A stretch of DNA of 6,756 nucleotides from Flavobacteriales bacterium (GCA_030728235.1 JANRAA010000093.1:1-6756), one strand, 5' to 3'. Numbered from the stretch's first letter, positions 1-6,355 are shown. Notes: generated by a model not told the origin, from the letters alone. Made by a program: numbers and translations.

Positions 1-1
1 G

Positions 2-1042
2 CTTTCTATTGAACCATCTACAGGTCACGTAAAAGCGTGGGTTGGGGGTATTGACTACAAGTTTTTTCAGTTCGATAACGTGTATCATTCACGCCGACAA
101 GTGGGTTCAACGTTTAAGCCATTCGTGTATGCAACTGCTCTGCGATTGGGCATGCACCCGTGCACTGAACTGCCGAATCAGAAAGTAGTGATAGAGATGC
201 CAGACGGACAGCCACCTTGGTCGCCCGACAACAGTGATTTCAAATACGGAGGCATGGTGACAATGAAATACGCATTGGCCAATTCAATGAATACCATCAC
301 CGCCAAATTGATCAAAGAATACGGTACCGACGTCGTGGTAAGAACAGCACAAGACATGGGAATTACCAGTAAAGTGCCGAGCGTGCCATCCATTGCCCTT
401 GGTGTGGCTGAGCTCAGCTTGTTTGAAATGGTTGCTGCCAATGCCACGTTCGCAAACAAAGGCGTGTACATCGAACCCATCATCATCGTACGCATTGAAG
501 ATAAAAACGGAAACGTGATTTACGAGCCAGAGTTAAACATCCGTCAAGGCATTGACGAAGTAACAGCTTACAAAACCATTGAGCTGATGAAAGGTGTGGT
601 AGATGGCGCGTACAACCGTGAAACGGGCAAAACAAGCGGAACAGGCGTGCGATTGCGTATGGACCTTGCTTCGCGTGAATACGACGGCATCAAGACACCC
701 ATGGCGGGTAAAACAGGTACAACACAGAACAACACCGACGGTTGGTTTATGGGCTTAACGCCGACATTGGTGACAGGGGTGTGGGTTGGTGCCCAAGATC
801 CTGGGGTTCGTTTTTCGAGCACCGATAAAGGACAGGGGGCGAACACCGGACTGCCAATTTTTGGGTTTTATATGAAGCAAGCGTATGCCGATAAATCACT
901 GGCGATACCGACAGCAGATTTTGAGGCGCCAGAAGGTTTTGATGCCAGTTCGTTGGATTGCCGAAAGTACAGCGAAGATAAATCCGTTAACTTTGGTAGC
1001 GAGGTAGAAGAAACCATTGAAGATGAAGAACTCTTCGATTAG
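2..1042 (+). CDS. Class A penicillin-binding protein (PBP1A type), 3' part: transpeptidase domain
   Basis: This is the C-terminal part of a bifunctional peptidoglycan synthase; the 5' end, including the glycosyltransferase domain and membrane anchor, lies outside the window. The frame is open from base 2, where it reads IEPSTGHVKAWVGG, a typical class A PBP stretch leading into the transpeptidase core. All three penicillin-binding motifs are present: SxxK as STFK in RQVGSTFKPF (Ser codon 107-109), SxN as SMN (284-292), and KTGT in AGKTGTTQNNTDGW (710-721). The family cross-links peptide stems on the outer face of the inner membrane. The GTG at base 80 is an internal codon, not a start, because coding similarity continues upstream of it. 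The protein ends in an acidic tail (EDEELFD) with no PASTA repeats. scoA starts 9 bases after the stop, so the genes are probably co-transcribed although their functions are unrelated. The family call is firm; the choice of PBP1A within class A is by resemblance. Confidence 0.93.
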   Translation, partial: LSIEPSTGHVKAWVGGIDYKFFQFDNVYHSRRQVGSTFKPFVYATALRLGMHPCTELPNQKVVIEMPDGQPPWSPDNSDFKYGGMVTMKYALANSMNTITAKLIKEYGTDVVVRTAQDMGITSKVPSVPSIALGVAELSLFEMVAANATFANKGVYIEPIIIVRIEDKNGNVIYEPELNIRQGIDEVTAYKTIELMKGVVDGAYNRETGKTSGTGVRLRMDLASREYDGIKTPMAGKTGTTQNNTDGWFMGLTPTLVTGVWVGAQDPGVRFSSTDKGQGANTGLPIFGFYMKQAYADKSLAIPTADFEAPEGFDASSLDCRKYSEDKSVNFGSEVEETIEDEELFD

Positions 1043-1051
1043 ATTGAAATT

Positions 1052-1753
1052 ATGGCTTTAAATAAAGTAGTGGCGAATGCCGAAGAAGCGTGTAAAGGCA
1101 TCACAAACGGGATGACCTTGATGCTCGGGGGTTTTGGTCTGTGCGGAATTCCGGAGAACAGCATTGCTCAGTTAGTGAAACTGGGGGTAAACGATCTCAC
1201 ATGCATATCGAACAATGCCGGCGTGGATGATTTCGGATTGGGACTGTTGTTGCAGAACAAGCAGATTCGCAAAATGATTTCTTCATACGTGGGTGAGAAC
1301 GAAGAGTTTGAACGCCAGATGCTCAGTGGTGAGTTGGAGGTTGATCTGATTCCTCAAGGATCGTTAGCGGAACGCTGTCGAGCTGGAGGAGCGGGCATTC
1401 CTGCATTTTTCACCCCCGCAGGATACGGAACAGAAGTGGGCGAAGGCAAAGAGGTACGTATTTTCAACGGAAAGCCACATATTTTGGAAACAGCACTCAC
1501 TGCTGATTTTGCCATTGTGAAAGCGTGGAAGGGAGATACTGCCGGCAACCTCATCTTCAAAGCCACTGCGCGGAATTTCAATCCCATGATGGCCATGGCG
1601 GGAACAATAACCATCGCTGAAGTTGAAGAGTTGGTGCCCATTGGACATCTCGACCCAAATCAAATCCACACACCTGGAATATTTGTCCAACGCATATTTC
1701 AAGGCAACAGCTACGAGAAACGCATTGAACAACGCACGGTTAGAAAGGCTTAA
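1052..1753 (+). CDS. scoA: 3-oxoacid CoA-transferase subunit A
   Basis: This is the alpha subunit of succinyl-CoA:3-ketoacid CoA-transferase, which moves CoA between succinyl-CoA and acetoacetate in the cytoplasm and so feeds acetoacetate into acetyl-CoA metabolism. Residues 19-34 (NGMTLMLGGFGLCGIP) fit the CoA-transferase family 1 signature, a [DN]-G start followed by hydrophobic residues and GGFxxxGxP. Other family wording includes SNNAGVDDFGLG (about 53-64), IPQGSLAERCRAGGAGIPAFFTPAGYGT (about 99-127) and a C-terminal GIFVQRI stretch. The length of 233 residues is normal for a separate A subunit. The start follows TTGAAATT, with no Shine-Dalgarno, as is common in Bacteroidota. The catalytic glutamate is on the partner subunit encoded next. 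AtoD-like acetate/acetoacetate transferases are related, so the exact CoA donor is inferred from overall resemblance to ScoA. Confidence 0.93.
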   Translation: MALNKVVANAEEACKGITNGMTLMLGGFGLCGIPENSIAQLVKLGVNDLTCISNNAGVDDFGLGLLLQNKQIRKMISSYVGENEEFERQMLSGELEVDLIPQGSLAERCRAGGAGIPAFFTPAGYGTEVGEGKEVRIFNGKPHILETALTADFAIVKAWKGDTAGNLIFKATARNFNPMMAMAGTITIAEVEELVPIGHLDPNQIHTPGIFVQRIFQGNSYEKRIEQRTVRKA

Positions 1754-1763
1754 TTGAAACGAC

Positions 1764-2423
1764 ATGTTAGATAAAAACGGAATCGCGCGACGCATCGCCC
1801 AAGAACTGCAAGACGGTTACTACGTGAACCTGGGGATCGGAATACCAACGCTTGTTGCCAACTATATTCCACAAGGCATCGATGTCGAATTTCAATCTGA
1901 AAATGGAATTTTAGGCATGGGTCCTTTTCCTGTCGAGGGATCTGAAGATCCAGACCTTATCAATGCTGGTAAACAAACCATTACAGCTCTTCCCGGTGCG
2001 GCTTATTTTGACTCTGCAATGAGTTTTGCGATGATTCGAGGCCGACATGTGCAGCTCACCGTTTTAGGGGCCATGGAGGTGAGTCAAAATGGAGATATCG
2101 CCAACTGGAAAATCCCAGGTAAGATGGTAAAAGGCATGGGCGGCGCCATGGATTTGGTGGCCAGTGCAGAAAACATCATTGTTGCCATGATGCATACCAA
2201 CAAAGCTGGTGAGTCTAAAATTCTGCCTGCTTGCACCCTTCCGCTTACAGGTGTAGGTTGCGTGAAAAAGGTGGTGACAGAATTGGCTGTTCTGGAAATT
2301 AAAGACGGAGCATTTCACCTGCTCGAACGAGCACCAGGTGTGAGTGTTGAACAAATTATTGCTGCCACAGCCGGTAAATTGGTGGTGCCTGATGTGGTGC
2401 CGGAGATGAATCTTGTGGATTAA
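1764..2423 (+). CDS. scoB: 3-oxoacid CoA-transferase subunit B
   Basis: This is the beta subunit, which pairs with the upstream scoA product. Residues 43-51 (FQSENGILG) match the CoA-transferase family 2 signature, and Glu46 in SENG is the expected nucleophile that forms the glutamyl-CoA thioester. The N-terminal NLGIGIPT (22-29) and the later GAMEVSQNGDIANWKIPGK block are typical of ScoB/AtoA. At 219 residues it is full length, ending EMNLVD. It begins 10 bases after the scoA stop. The leader (TTGAAACGAC) repeats the TTGAAA seen before scoA, again without a Shine-Dalgarno. One transcript for both subunits would support equal expression of the heteromer. A weak terminator candidate follows directly. 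Confidence 0.93.
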   Translation: MLDKNGIARRIAQELQDGYYVNLGIGIPTLVANYIPQGIDVEFQSENGILGMGPFPVEGSEDPDLINAGKQTITALPGAAYFDSAMSFAMIRGRHVQLTVLGAMEVSQNGDIANWKIPGKMVKGMGGAMDLVASAENIIVAMMHTNKAGESKILPACTLPLTGVGCVKKVVTELAVLEIKDGAFHLLERAPGVSVEQIIAATAGKLVVPDVVPEMNLVD

Positions 2424-2445
2424 GTCTATTCAGACCATTATAGAC

Positions 2446-2483
2446 TCGCATCTGCACCAAATGCGACTTTCTTGTTATATTTT
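2446..2483 (+). terminator. Candidate weak intrinsic terminator after scoB
   Basis: The arms TCGCAT (2446-2451) and ATGCGA (2461-2466) form a 6-bp stem with a 9-base loop. A T-rich stretch (CTTTCTTGTTATATTTT) follows. A second 7-bp inverted repeat, AGTCTAT (2423-2429) with ATAGACT (2440-2446), starts at the scoB stop codon and shares one base with the first stem. The position is right for ending the scoAB transcript, but the stem is short and the T tract is interrupted. Confidence 0.4.
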
Positions 2484-2513
2484 AGTTGGACAATCCTAAC
2501 TGATGAACCTTTG

Positions 2514-2567
2514 CCGACTCCTTTAAAGGCCGAGTATTTGGGAGTGATTCCTCACTGTAGCCGTCGG
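2514..2567. other. Structured intergenic segment, possible three-way junction
   Basis: An outer stem CCGAC (2514-2518) / GTCGG (2563-2567) encloses two inner hairpins. The first is the self-complementary CCTTTAAAGG (2520-2529), which can be framed by ACTC (2517-2520) and GAGT (2532-2535) as an alternative fold. The second is AGTGA (2543-2547) / TCACT (2552-2556) with a TTCC loop. The segment lies between the sco terminator candidate and the fic promoter, contains no convincing gene, and could be a small structured RNA, the scar of a mobile element, or chance. Confidence 0.25.
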
Positions 2568-2592
2568 AACATGTACAGTTATTCCAAATAAT

Positions 2593-2672
2593 TGGACATA
2601 TGCTCAAGTTGTGTTAAAAAAATGGACATACATTTGCCATATGTTCACAAATCATGAAAAAGTGAACATATA
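2593..2672. repeat. Four TGRACATA half-sites: putative operator array of fic
   Basis: The 8-mer TGRACATA occurs at 2593-2600 (TGGACATA), 2623-2630 (TGGACATA) and 2663-2670 (TGAACATA) on the + strand, and at 2647-2640 (TGAACATA) on the - strand. The last two form a perfect 10-bp inverted repeat, ATATGTTCAC (2639-2648) / GTGAACATAT (2662-2671), with a 13-base spacer. The + strand copies start 30 and 40 bases apart, roughly whole helical turns. One copy overlaps the -7 element of the fic promoter, and the inverted pair covers the expected transcription start and the leader. This is the layout of a repressor binding region. The binding protein is unknown; the Fic protein, with its C-terminal winged helix, is a candidate by inference. 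Confidence 0.5.
2609..2636 (+). promoter_or_regulatory. fic promoter, Bacteroidota type
   Basis: TTG (2609-2611) and TACATTTG (2629-2636) are separated by 17 bases. This fits the TTG-N17-23-TAnnTTTG consensus described for Flavobacterium. The predicted start of transcription is about base 2643, giving a leader of some 35 bases that holds the inverted repeat. No Shine-Dalgarno precedes the ATG at 2678. Confidence 0.65.
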
Positions 2673-2677
2673 CAAAG

Positions 2678-3796
2678 ATGAAAAACTTTGATAGACACAA
2701 GCCTTACAATGATTTACCATTGTTACCACCAAATAAGGACATTGGAAACGACCCGGTAATCTTGAATAAACTCGTTCTGGCATCGCGAGCATTAGCAACT
2801 GTAAATGGAAATTTAAACCGGCTGCCCAATCCATTAATGTTGATTAATACATTGGCCTTGCAAGAGGCAAAATCATCATCAGAGATAGAGAATATTTTCA
2901 CAACAGAAGATGAGCTTTATAAGGCAATTTCTAACTCTTTCAACGAAGCAAACATAAACCCAGCAACCAAAGAAGTCTTGAAATATCGAGAAGCACTTTG
3001 GGCAGGTTTTAGAGAATTGCAGGAGAGTCAAAGAATTGATACCAAACTAATTAAACGGATTTTCAATCAGATAAAGGAAACCACCTCGGGTTACAGATCT
3101 CCTCAGGCACAGGTAGTAATTAAAAGAGGAGAGAGTGACTATCGATCTGGTGAAGTAATATACACCCCACCCAGAGGAGAACGATTGATTGAAATGTTAA
3201 TGGATAATTTAGTAGATTTTCTGAACGACGACGAAAGGTACCCAATTGATCCATTGTTAAAGATGTGTGTTGCACACTATCAATTTGAAGCAATTCATCC
3301 CTTTCAGGATGGAAATGGTAGAACGGGTCGAATCCTAAATCTTCTCTATTTATTTAGTAAAGGTTTATTATCACAACCGGTTTTATACATGTCGAAGTTT
3401 ATTATTTCAAATAAAGAAGACTACTACTTCCGATTGAGCGCCGTTACACAGCGAAATTCATGGGAATCATGGATTGAGTTTATGTTAGAAGCGACTGAAA
3501 AAACAGCCATATTAACAAATACCAAAATCAATGAGATATTGGCACAAATGGACTCTACTCTTGATTATGCCAAAGGAAGATTAAAATGGTATAGTAAGGA
3601 GGTAAATGAAGCGATATTCAGTCAACCATACATCAAACCGAGACTGATTGGAGCCGTGATTGGAAAATCGTCACGAACAACATTGACAAAATACATGGGT
3701 GAATTGGTAGATCATAAAATCCTTGTCTCTAGAAAAGATGGTGTAGAGGTTTTTTACATCAATGAAGACTTAATTCGTATTTTGGAAGGGAAATAA
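2678..3796 (+). CDS. fic: Fic family AMP-transferase, class II, with C-terminal winged helix
   Basis: Fic enzymes transfer AMP from ATP to hydroxyl side chains of target proteins (AMPylation). The core motif is complete at residues 207-218, HPFQDGNGRTGR, with catalytic His207, the phosphate-binding GNGR loop and the second arginine Arg218. Residues 67-72 (SSEIEN) fit the inhibitory motif [ST]xxxE[GN], in which Glu71 is expected to block productive ATP binding. Its N-terminal position in the same chain makes this class II, so no separate antitoxin gene is needed and none is seen. IYTPPRGE (161-168) is the likely target-binding flap. Residues about 318-362 look like a winged helix (SSRTTLTKYMGELVDHKILVS plus a wing). 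The 372-residue length and the order of parts resemble the Shewanella oneidensis Fic protein of known structure. The gene stands alone between two operons, ends in tandem stops (TAATGA) and is AT-rich: bases 3361-3420 hold 16 G/C of 60, against 35 of 60 at 1381-1440. This suggests acquisition. The target protein is unknown. Confidence 0.93.
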   Translation: MKNFDRHKPYNDLPLLPPNKDIGNDPVILNKLVLASRALATVNGNLNRLPNPLMLINTLALQEAKSSSEIENIFTTEDELYKAISNSFNEANINPATKEVLKYREALWAGFRELQESQRIDTKLIKRIFNQIKETTSGYRSPQAQVVIKRGESDYRSGEVIYTPPRGERLIEMLMDNLVDFLNDDERYPIDPLLKMCVAHYQFEAIHPFQDGNGRTGRILNLLYLFSKGLLSQPVLYMSKFIISNKEDYYFRLSAVTQRNSWESWIEFMLEATEKTAILTNTKINEILAQMDSTLDYAKGRLKWYSKEVNEAIFSQPYIKPRLIGAVIGKSSRTTLTKYMGELVDHKILVSRKDGVEVFYINEDLIRILEGK

Positions 3797-3937
3797 TGAA
3801 TTAGCATGCAATCCGCTATGATCATTCGCATTTCGGCTCATTTGTCCCATTTTATTCGATTCTAGCCAAAACCATTATTTGGTCTGAAATCCCGAAGCGA
3901 CGGCATGATTGCGACAACTTAAGGGCGATGTTTTGTT

Positions 3938-3965
3938 CATTAACCCCGAAGCTTCGGGGTTAATG
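3938..3965. terminator. Perfect 28-bp palindrome, probable bidirectional terminator
   Basis: Bases 3938-3965 are a perfect palindrome centred on AAGCTT, with arms CATTAACCCCGAAG and CTTCGGGGTTAATG. As RNA on either strand it gives a GC-rich hairpin of about 12 bp closed by a four-base loop. It sits between the convergent fic and folB genes, 16 bases beyond the folB stop, so it could end transcription from both sides. The T runs beyond the stem are short, so a REP-like repeat is an alternative. A half copy, CCCGAAGC, lies at 3891-3898. Confidence 0.55.
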
Positions 3966-3981
3966 CTCGTGATCAATGAAC

Positions 3982-4332
3982 TCACGCCTCTACCACAACG
4001 GCTACACTCCCAACATCCCCGCCGATGGGCGGATTAGGTTTAATCAATTCTACACTGCAATGTTCAATGATGTGATATCGCGCTCTCAACGCAGTGGCTA
4101 TGCGTTGGGCGACGTGCTCAATGAGCTTTGAGCGTTGCAGAACGTGCTGCTTTACAATGTCGTGCACCACCACATAATCTACAGTGTCGTTCAAATCATC
4201 GGTGTCGCTGGCTTTTGTAAGGTCAACCTCCAAAACTACATTCACCACAAATTCTTGTCCGCACTGTGCCTCCTCAGCCATGCAACCGTGGTACCCATAC
4301 ACACGAATATTCTCAACTTTTATCTTTCCCAT
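3982..4332 (-). CDS. folB: Dihydroneopterin aldolase
   Basis: FolB converts 7,8-dihydroneopterin to 6-hydroxymethyl-7,8-dihydropterin and glycolaldehyde in cytoplasmic folate synthesis. The 116 residues match the family throughout: VYGYHGCMAEEAQCGQEFVVNV (11-32) with the conserved glutamate in the EE pair (20-21), NDTVDYVVV (48-56) with Tyr53, KLIEHVAQRIA (69-79) with the pterin-binding Glu72, and LIKPNPPIGG (96-105), where Lys98 is the expected catalytic lysine. The ATG overlaps the TAA of gltX by one base (TAATG), so it is probably translated by re-initiation after gltX. The protein ends in a small hydrophobic strand (SVAVVVEA) as is normal for the octameric fold. An epimerase activity on dihydroneopterin is also common in the family and cannot be excluded. 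Confidence 0.93.
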   Translation of the reverse strand: MGKIKVENIRVYGYHGCMAEEAQCGQEFVVNVVLEVDLTKASDTDDLNDTVDYVVVHDIVKQHVLQRSKLIEHVAQRIATALRARYHIIEHCSVELIKPNPPIGGDVGSVAVVVEA

Positions 4333-5837
4333 TACTTCAATGCTGCAATTCCTTTTTCAATGCGTTTTACCACTTCTTCTTTACCGAGTAATTCGCAAAT
4401 GGCAAACATCGATGGACCTCCGCCTAAGCCTGTAACCAACAAGCGGAAAACAGGCATAATGGCGCCTGCTGAAAAAGCTTTCTCTTCTAAAAATGCATGA
4501 AAGGCAGTGTCGATGGCCGATTCAGAAAAATCAGTCAATCCAGCTAACATGTCACTCAAAGCCGACATCTGCGCAGCACTTTCTTCTTTCCATCGTTTTT
4601 TCACCACTTTTTCATCATACACTTCTGGTGCGTTGAAAAAGTAGGTGGCATCGGCCATGTCTTTCACAAACGTCACCCGTTCAAGCATGAGTTTGCAAAC
4701 ACCTGCAGCAAAGCTATCTTCTACCACTATTCCTCGTGATTTCAGCGTTTCTTGCAGTTCAGGAGTCAAATCTTCTGGCGATTTGCTGCGCAAGTAATGT
4801 TCGTTGTACCACTTTGTTTTATCGGGGTTGAAACGTGCTCCCGATTTAATCACGCGGTCAAGTGAGAACAATGACACCATCTCTGCTTCTGTAAAAATCT
4901 CCTGCTCTGTTCCGGGGTTCCATCCAAGCATAAGTAGCATGTTGATTACTGCCTCAGGCAAATAGCCCGATTCGCGGTATCCTGAGGAGGTCTGACCCGT
5001 TGCCGGATCTTTCCACTCAATGGGAAAAACAGGAAATCCACCGGCATCCCCATCGCGCTTGCTCAACTTCCCATTGCCTGTTGGCTTTAAAATCAACGGC
5101 AAATGGGCAAATTTTGGTGCGGTCCACCCGAAAGCGCGGTACAACAACACGTGCAATGGTGCCGATGGTAGCCATTCTTCACCGCGTATTACGTGGGTAA
5201 TCTCCATCAAATGGTCGTCGACAATGTTGGCGAGGTGATAGGTCGGCATGCCGTCGCTCTTCATGAGTACTTTATCGTCTAGAACCCGGGTTTGTATTTG
5301 TATTTCACCCCGAATTTCATCAGTAAAAACTACTACATCATTCTCCGGAATTTTAAAGCGTATGGTCCAGTTTCCTTCTGCAATGCGCGTTTGCGTTTCC
5401 TCAGCACTTACAGTCAATGAGTTGGTCATGTCCATGCGGGTTGAGGCATCATATTGCCACACGTTTCCGCTTGCTTCTGCTTCTTTCCGTTTGGCACTCA
5501 CCACCTCTTCGCTATCAAAGGCGTAATAGGCATTTCCGCTGGCAACAAGCTGCTCGGCGTATTGTGCGTACATGGCTTTGCGTTCCGATTGCCTGTACGG
5601 GCCAAATTTCCCGCCATAACCTACACCTTCTGTTGGTTCAATGCCACACCATTTCAGTGCTTCCAATATATAGTCTTCAGCACCGGGCACAAATCGCCCT
5701 TGGTCGGTATCTTCTATGCGAAGCAAAAAGGTGCCGCCATGGTGTTTGGCAAAAAGGTAGTTGTAAAGAGCCGTGCGGACACCTCCAATGTGAAGGGGGC
5801 CGGTTGGACTAGGGGCAAAGCGAACGCGTACACTCAT
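4332..5837 (-). CDS. gltX: Glutamyl-tRNA synthetase
   Basis: GltX charges tRNA-Glu with glutamate in two ATP-dependent steps. The class I HIGH motif appears as HIGG (residues 16-19, in APSPTGPLHIGGVRTALYNY), LRIEDTD is at 39-45, and the KMSKS loop is KLSKR (257-261), followed by the DGD...GFPVFP block common in Bacteroidota. The remainder is the helical anticodon-binding domain, with ALNMLL-like wording (AVINMLLMLGWNPG). The zinc-binding cysteines of the Escherichia coli enzyme are missing: the equivalent stretch reads AYYAFDSEE (103-111). I start at the ATG at 5837, giving 501 residues, because the family N-terminus begins MSVRVRFAPSPTG there. The frame stays open to an ATG at 5915, but those 26 extra residues are not family-like and would cover the promoter. 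folB follows with a one-base overlap. Whether the enzyme also charges tRNA-Gln cannot be told from this window. Confidence 0.95.
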   Translation of the reverse strand: MSVRVRFAPSPTGPLHIGGVRTALYNYLFAKHHGGTFLLRIEDTDQGRFVPGAEDYILEALKWCGIEPTEGVGYGGKFGPYRQSERKAMYAQYAEQLVASGNAYYAFDSEEVVSAKRKEAEASGNVWQYDASTRMDMTNSLTVSAEETQTRIAEGNWTIRFKIPENDVVVFTDEIRGEIQIQTRVLDDKVLMKSDGMPTYHLANIVDDHLMEITHVIRGEEWLPSAPLHVLLYRAFGWTAPKFAHLPLILKPTGNGKLSKRDGDAGGFPVFPIEWKDPATGQTSSGYRESGYLPEAVINMLLMLGWNPGTEQEIFTEAEMVSLFSLDRVIKSGARFNPDKTKWYNEHYLRSKSPEDLTPELQETLKSRGIVVEDSFAAGVCKLMLERVTFVKDMADATYFFNAPEVYDEKVVKKRWKEESAAQMSALSDMLAGLTDFSESAIDTAFHAFLEEKAFSAGAIMPVFRLLVTGLGGGPSMFAICELLGKEEVVKRIEKGIAALK

Positions 5838-5856
5838 GAATGCTGTATTGAGGCCG

Positions 5857-5864
5857 CAAAGATA
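5857..5864 (-). promoter_or_regulatory. Candidate -7 element of gltX-folB
   Basis: On the - strand TATCTTTG is an exact TAnnTTTG match. It would place transcription start about 10-15 bases before the gltX ATG at 5837. No TTG lies at the proper distance upstream, so the promoter is only half supported. Its position within the upstream extension of the frame supports the shorter gltX start. Confidence 0.4.
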
Positions 5865-5922
5865 GTCTTTTGCCTCTTCTTGTCGCCTCACTCGGCGGAT
5901 GTTGGAGGTGCGCATTTCAAAA

Positions 5923-5944
5923 TTAAACGTTTATAAACGTTTAA
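5923..5944. repeat. Perfect 22-bp palindrome between divergent gltX and ssb
   Basis: Bases 5923-5944 form a perfect palindrome made of two copies of AAACGTTT (5925-5932 and 5935-5942), placed 10 bases apart with TTA and TAA ends. Each copy is itself palindromic. The site lies 85 bases upstream of gltX and 69 bases upstream of ssb. Two identical symmetric sites one helical turn apart are typical of a regulator that binds two dimers on one DNA face. No regulator can be named. Confidence 0.5.
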
Positions 5945-5971
5945 ATGGCCGTCTTTTCAAAATGGCTTTTT

Positions 5972-5979
5972 CATATTTG
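5972..5979 (+). promoter_or_regulatory. Candidate -7 element of ssb
   Basis: CATATTTG matches TAnnTTTG at all but the first base, with transcription expected to start near 5986 and a leader of about 28 bases. No TTG is found 17-23 bases upstream, so the call is weak. Confidence 0.3.
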
Positions 5980-6013
5980 TCCAGACATTATTTCAAACTA
6001 AAACAGATCGATA

Positions 6014-6355
6014 ATGACAGGATTACGAAATCGGGTTTGCCTAATTGGATTTTTAGGACAAGACCCAGAAGTGAAGAACCTAGACGGTGGAAAAATGGTG
6101 GCCAACGTCAGACTAGCTACGTCAGATTCATACAAGAACAGCAGTGGCGAAAAGGTCGAAAATACCCAATGGCACTCGTTATCTATGTGGGGAAATCTCG
6201 CTGAAATAGCGAATACATATCTCAAGAAAGGGAGTGAAGTGGCTGTGGATGGGCGTATTGTTTATCGGACGTTTGAAGACAAGGAGGGCATCACCAGACA
6301 GGTGACGGAGATTGTGGTGAATGAGATGTTGATGCTGGGCAAGAAAGGCAAATAA
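6014..6355 (+). CDS. ssb: Single-stranded DNA-binding protein, short form
   Basis: This OB-fold protein binds single-stranded DNA in replication, recombination and repair. Family wording includes NRVCLIGFLGQDPEVKNLDGGKMVANVRLATSD (6-38), the DNA-contacting block NTQWHSLSMWGNLAEIA (50-66) with Trp53 and His54 at the places of E. coli Trp54 and His55, LKKGSEVAVDGRI (70-82), and a last strand VTEIVVNEMLML. The protein stops at residue 113 in a basic end (GKKGK). There is no glycine/glutamine-rich linker and no acidic tip of the DDxIPF type, which in standard SSBs recruits partner proteins. It could therefore be a secondary or specialised SSB, with the main one encoded elsewhere. It is divergent from gltX and followed by its own terminator, so it appears to be a single-gene unit. 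Confidence 0.93.
   Translation: MTGLRNRVCLIGFLGQDPEVKNLDGGKMVANVRLATSDSYKNSSGEKVENTQWHSLSMWGNLAEIANTYLKKGSEVAVDGRIVYRTFEDKEGITRQVTEIVVNEMLMLGKKGK

Noticed and set aside
1354..1795. Two - strand open frames of 95 and 143 codons opposite scoA
   Set aside because: They lie opposite a well-supported gene and have no recognisable domain wording; they are by-products of the coding strand.
2438..2551. Short - strand open frame ending KKVAFGADASL, looking somewhat protein-like
   Set aside because: It has only 37 codons and no ATG or GTG start, and I recognise no family. It could be a gene remnant, but I cannot support it.
2424..2588. Frame of scoB stays open for 55 codons beyond its stop
   Set aside because: ScoB already ends at the usual length. 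The extra translation (VYSDHYRLASAPN...) has no family likeness and crosses the terminator candidate, so it is most likely chance.
2654..2662. ATG AAA AAG TGA mini-frame in the fic leader
   Set aside because: Three codons lying inside the inverted-repeat spacer; no sign of a leader peptide function.
5838..5915. Upstream ATG that would lengthen GltX by 26 residues
   Set aside because: The extra residues (MRTSNIRRVRRQEE...) do not resemble the family N-terminus, and the stretch contains the exact -7 element on the same strand. MSVRVRFAPSPTG at 5837 is the normal beginning.
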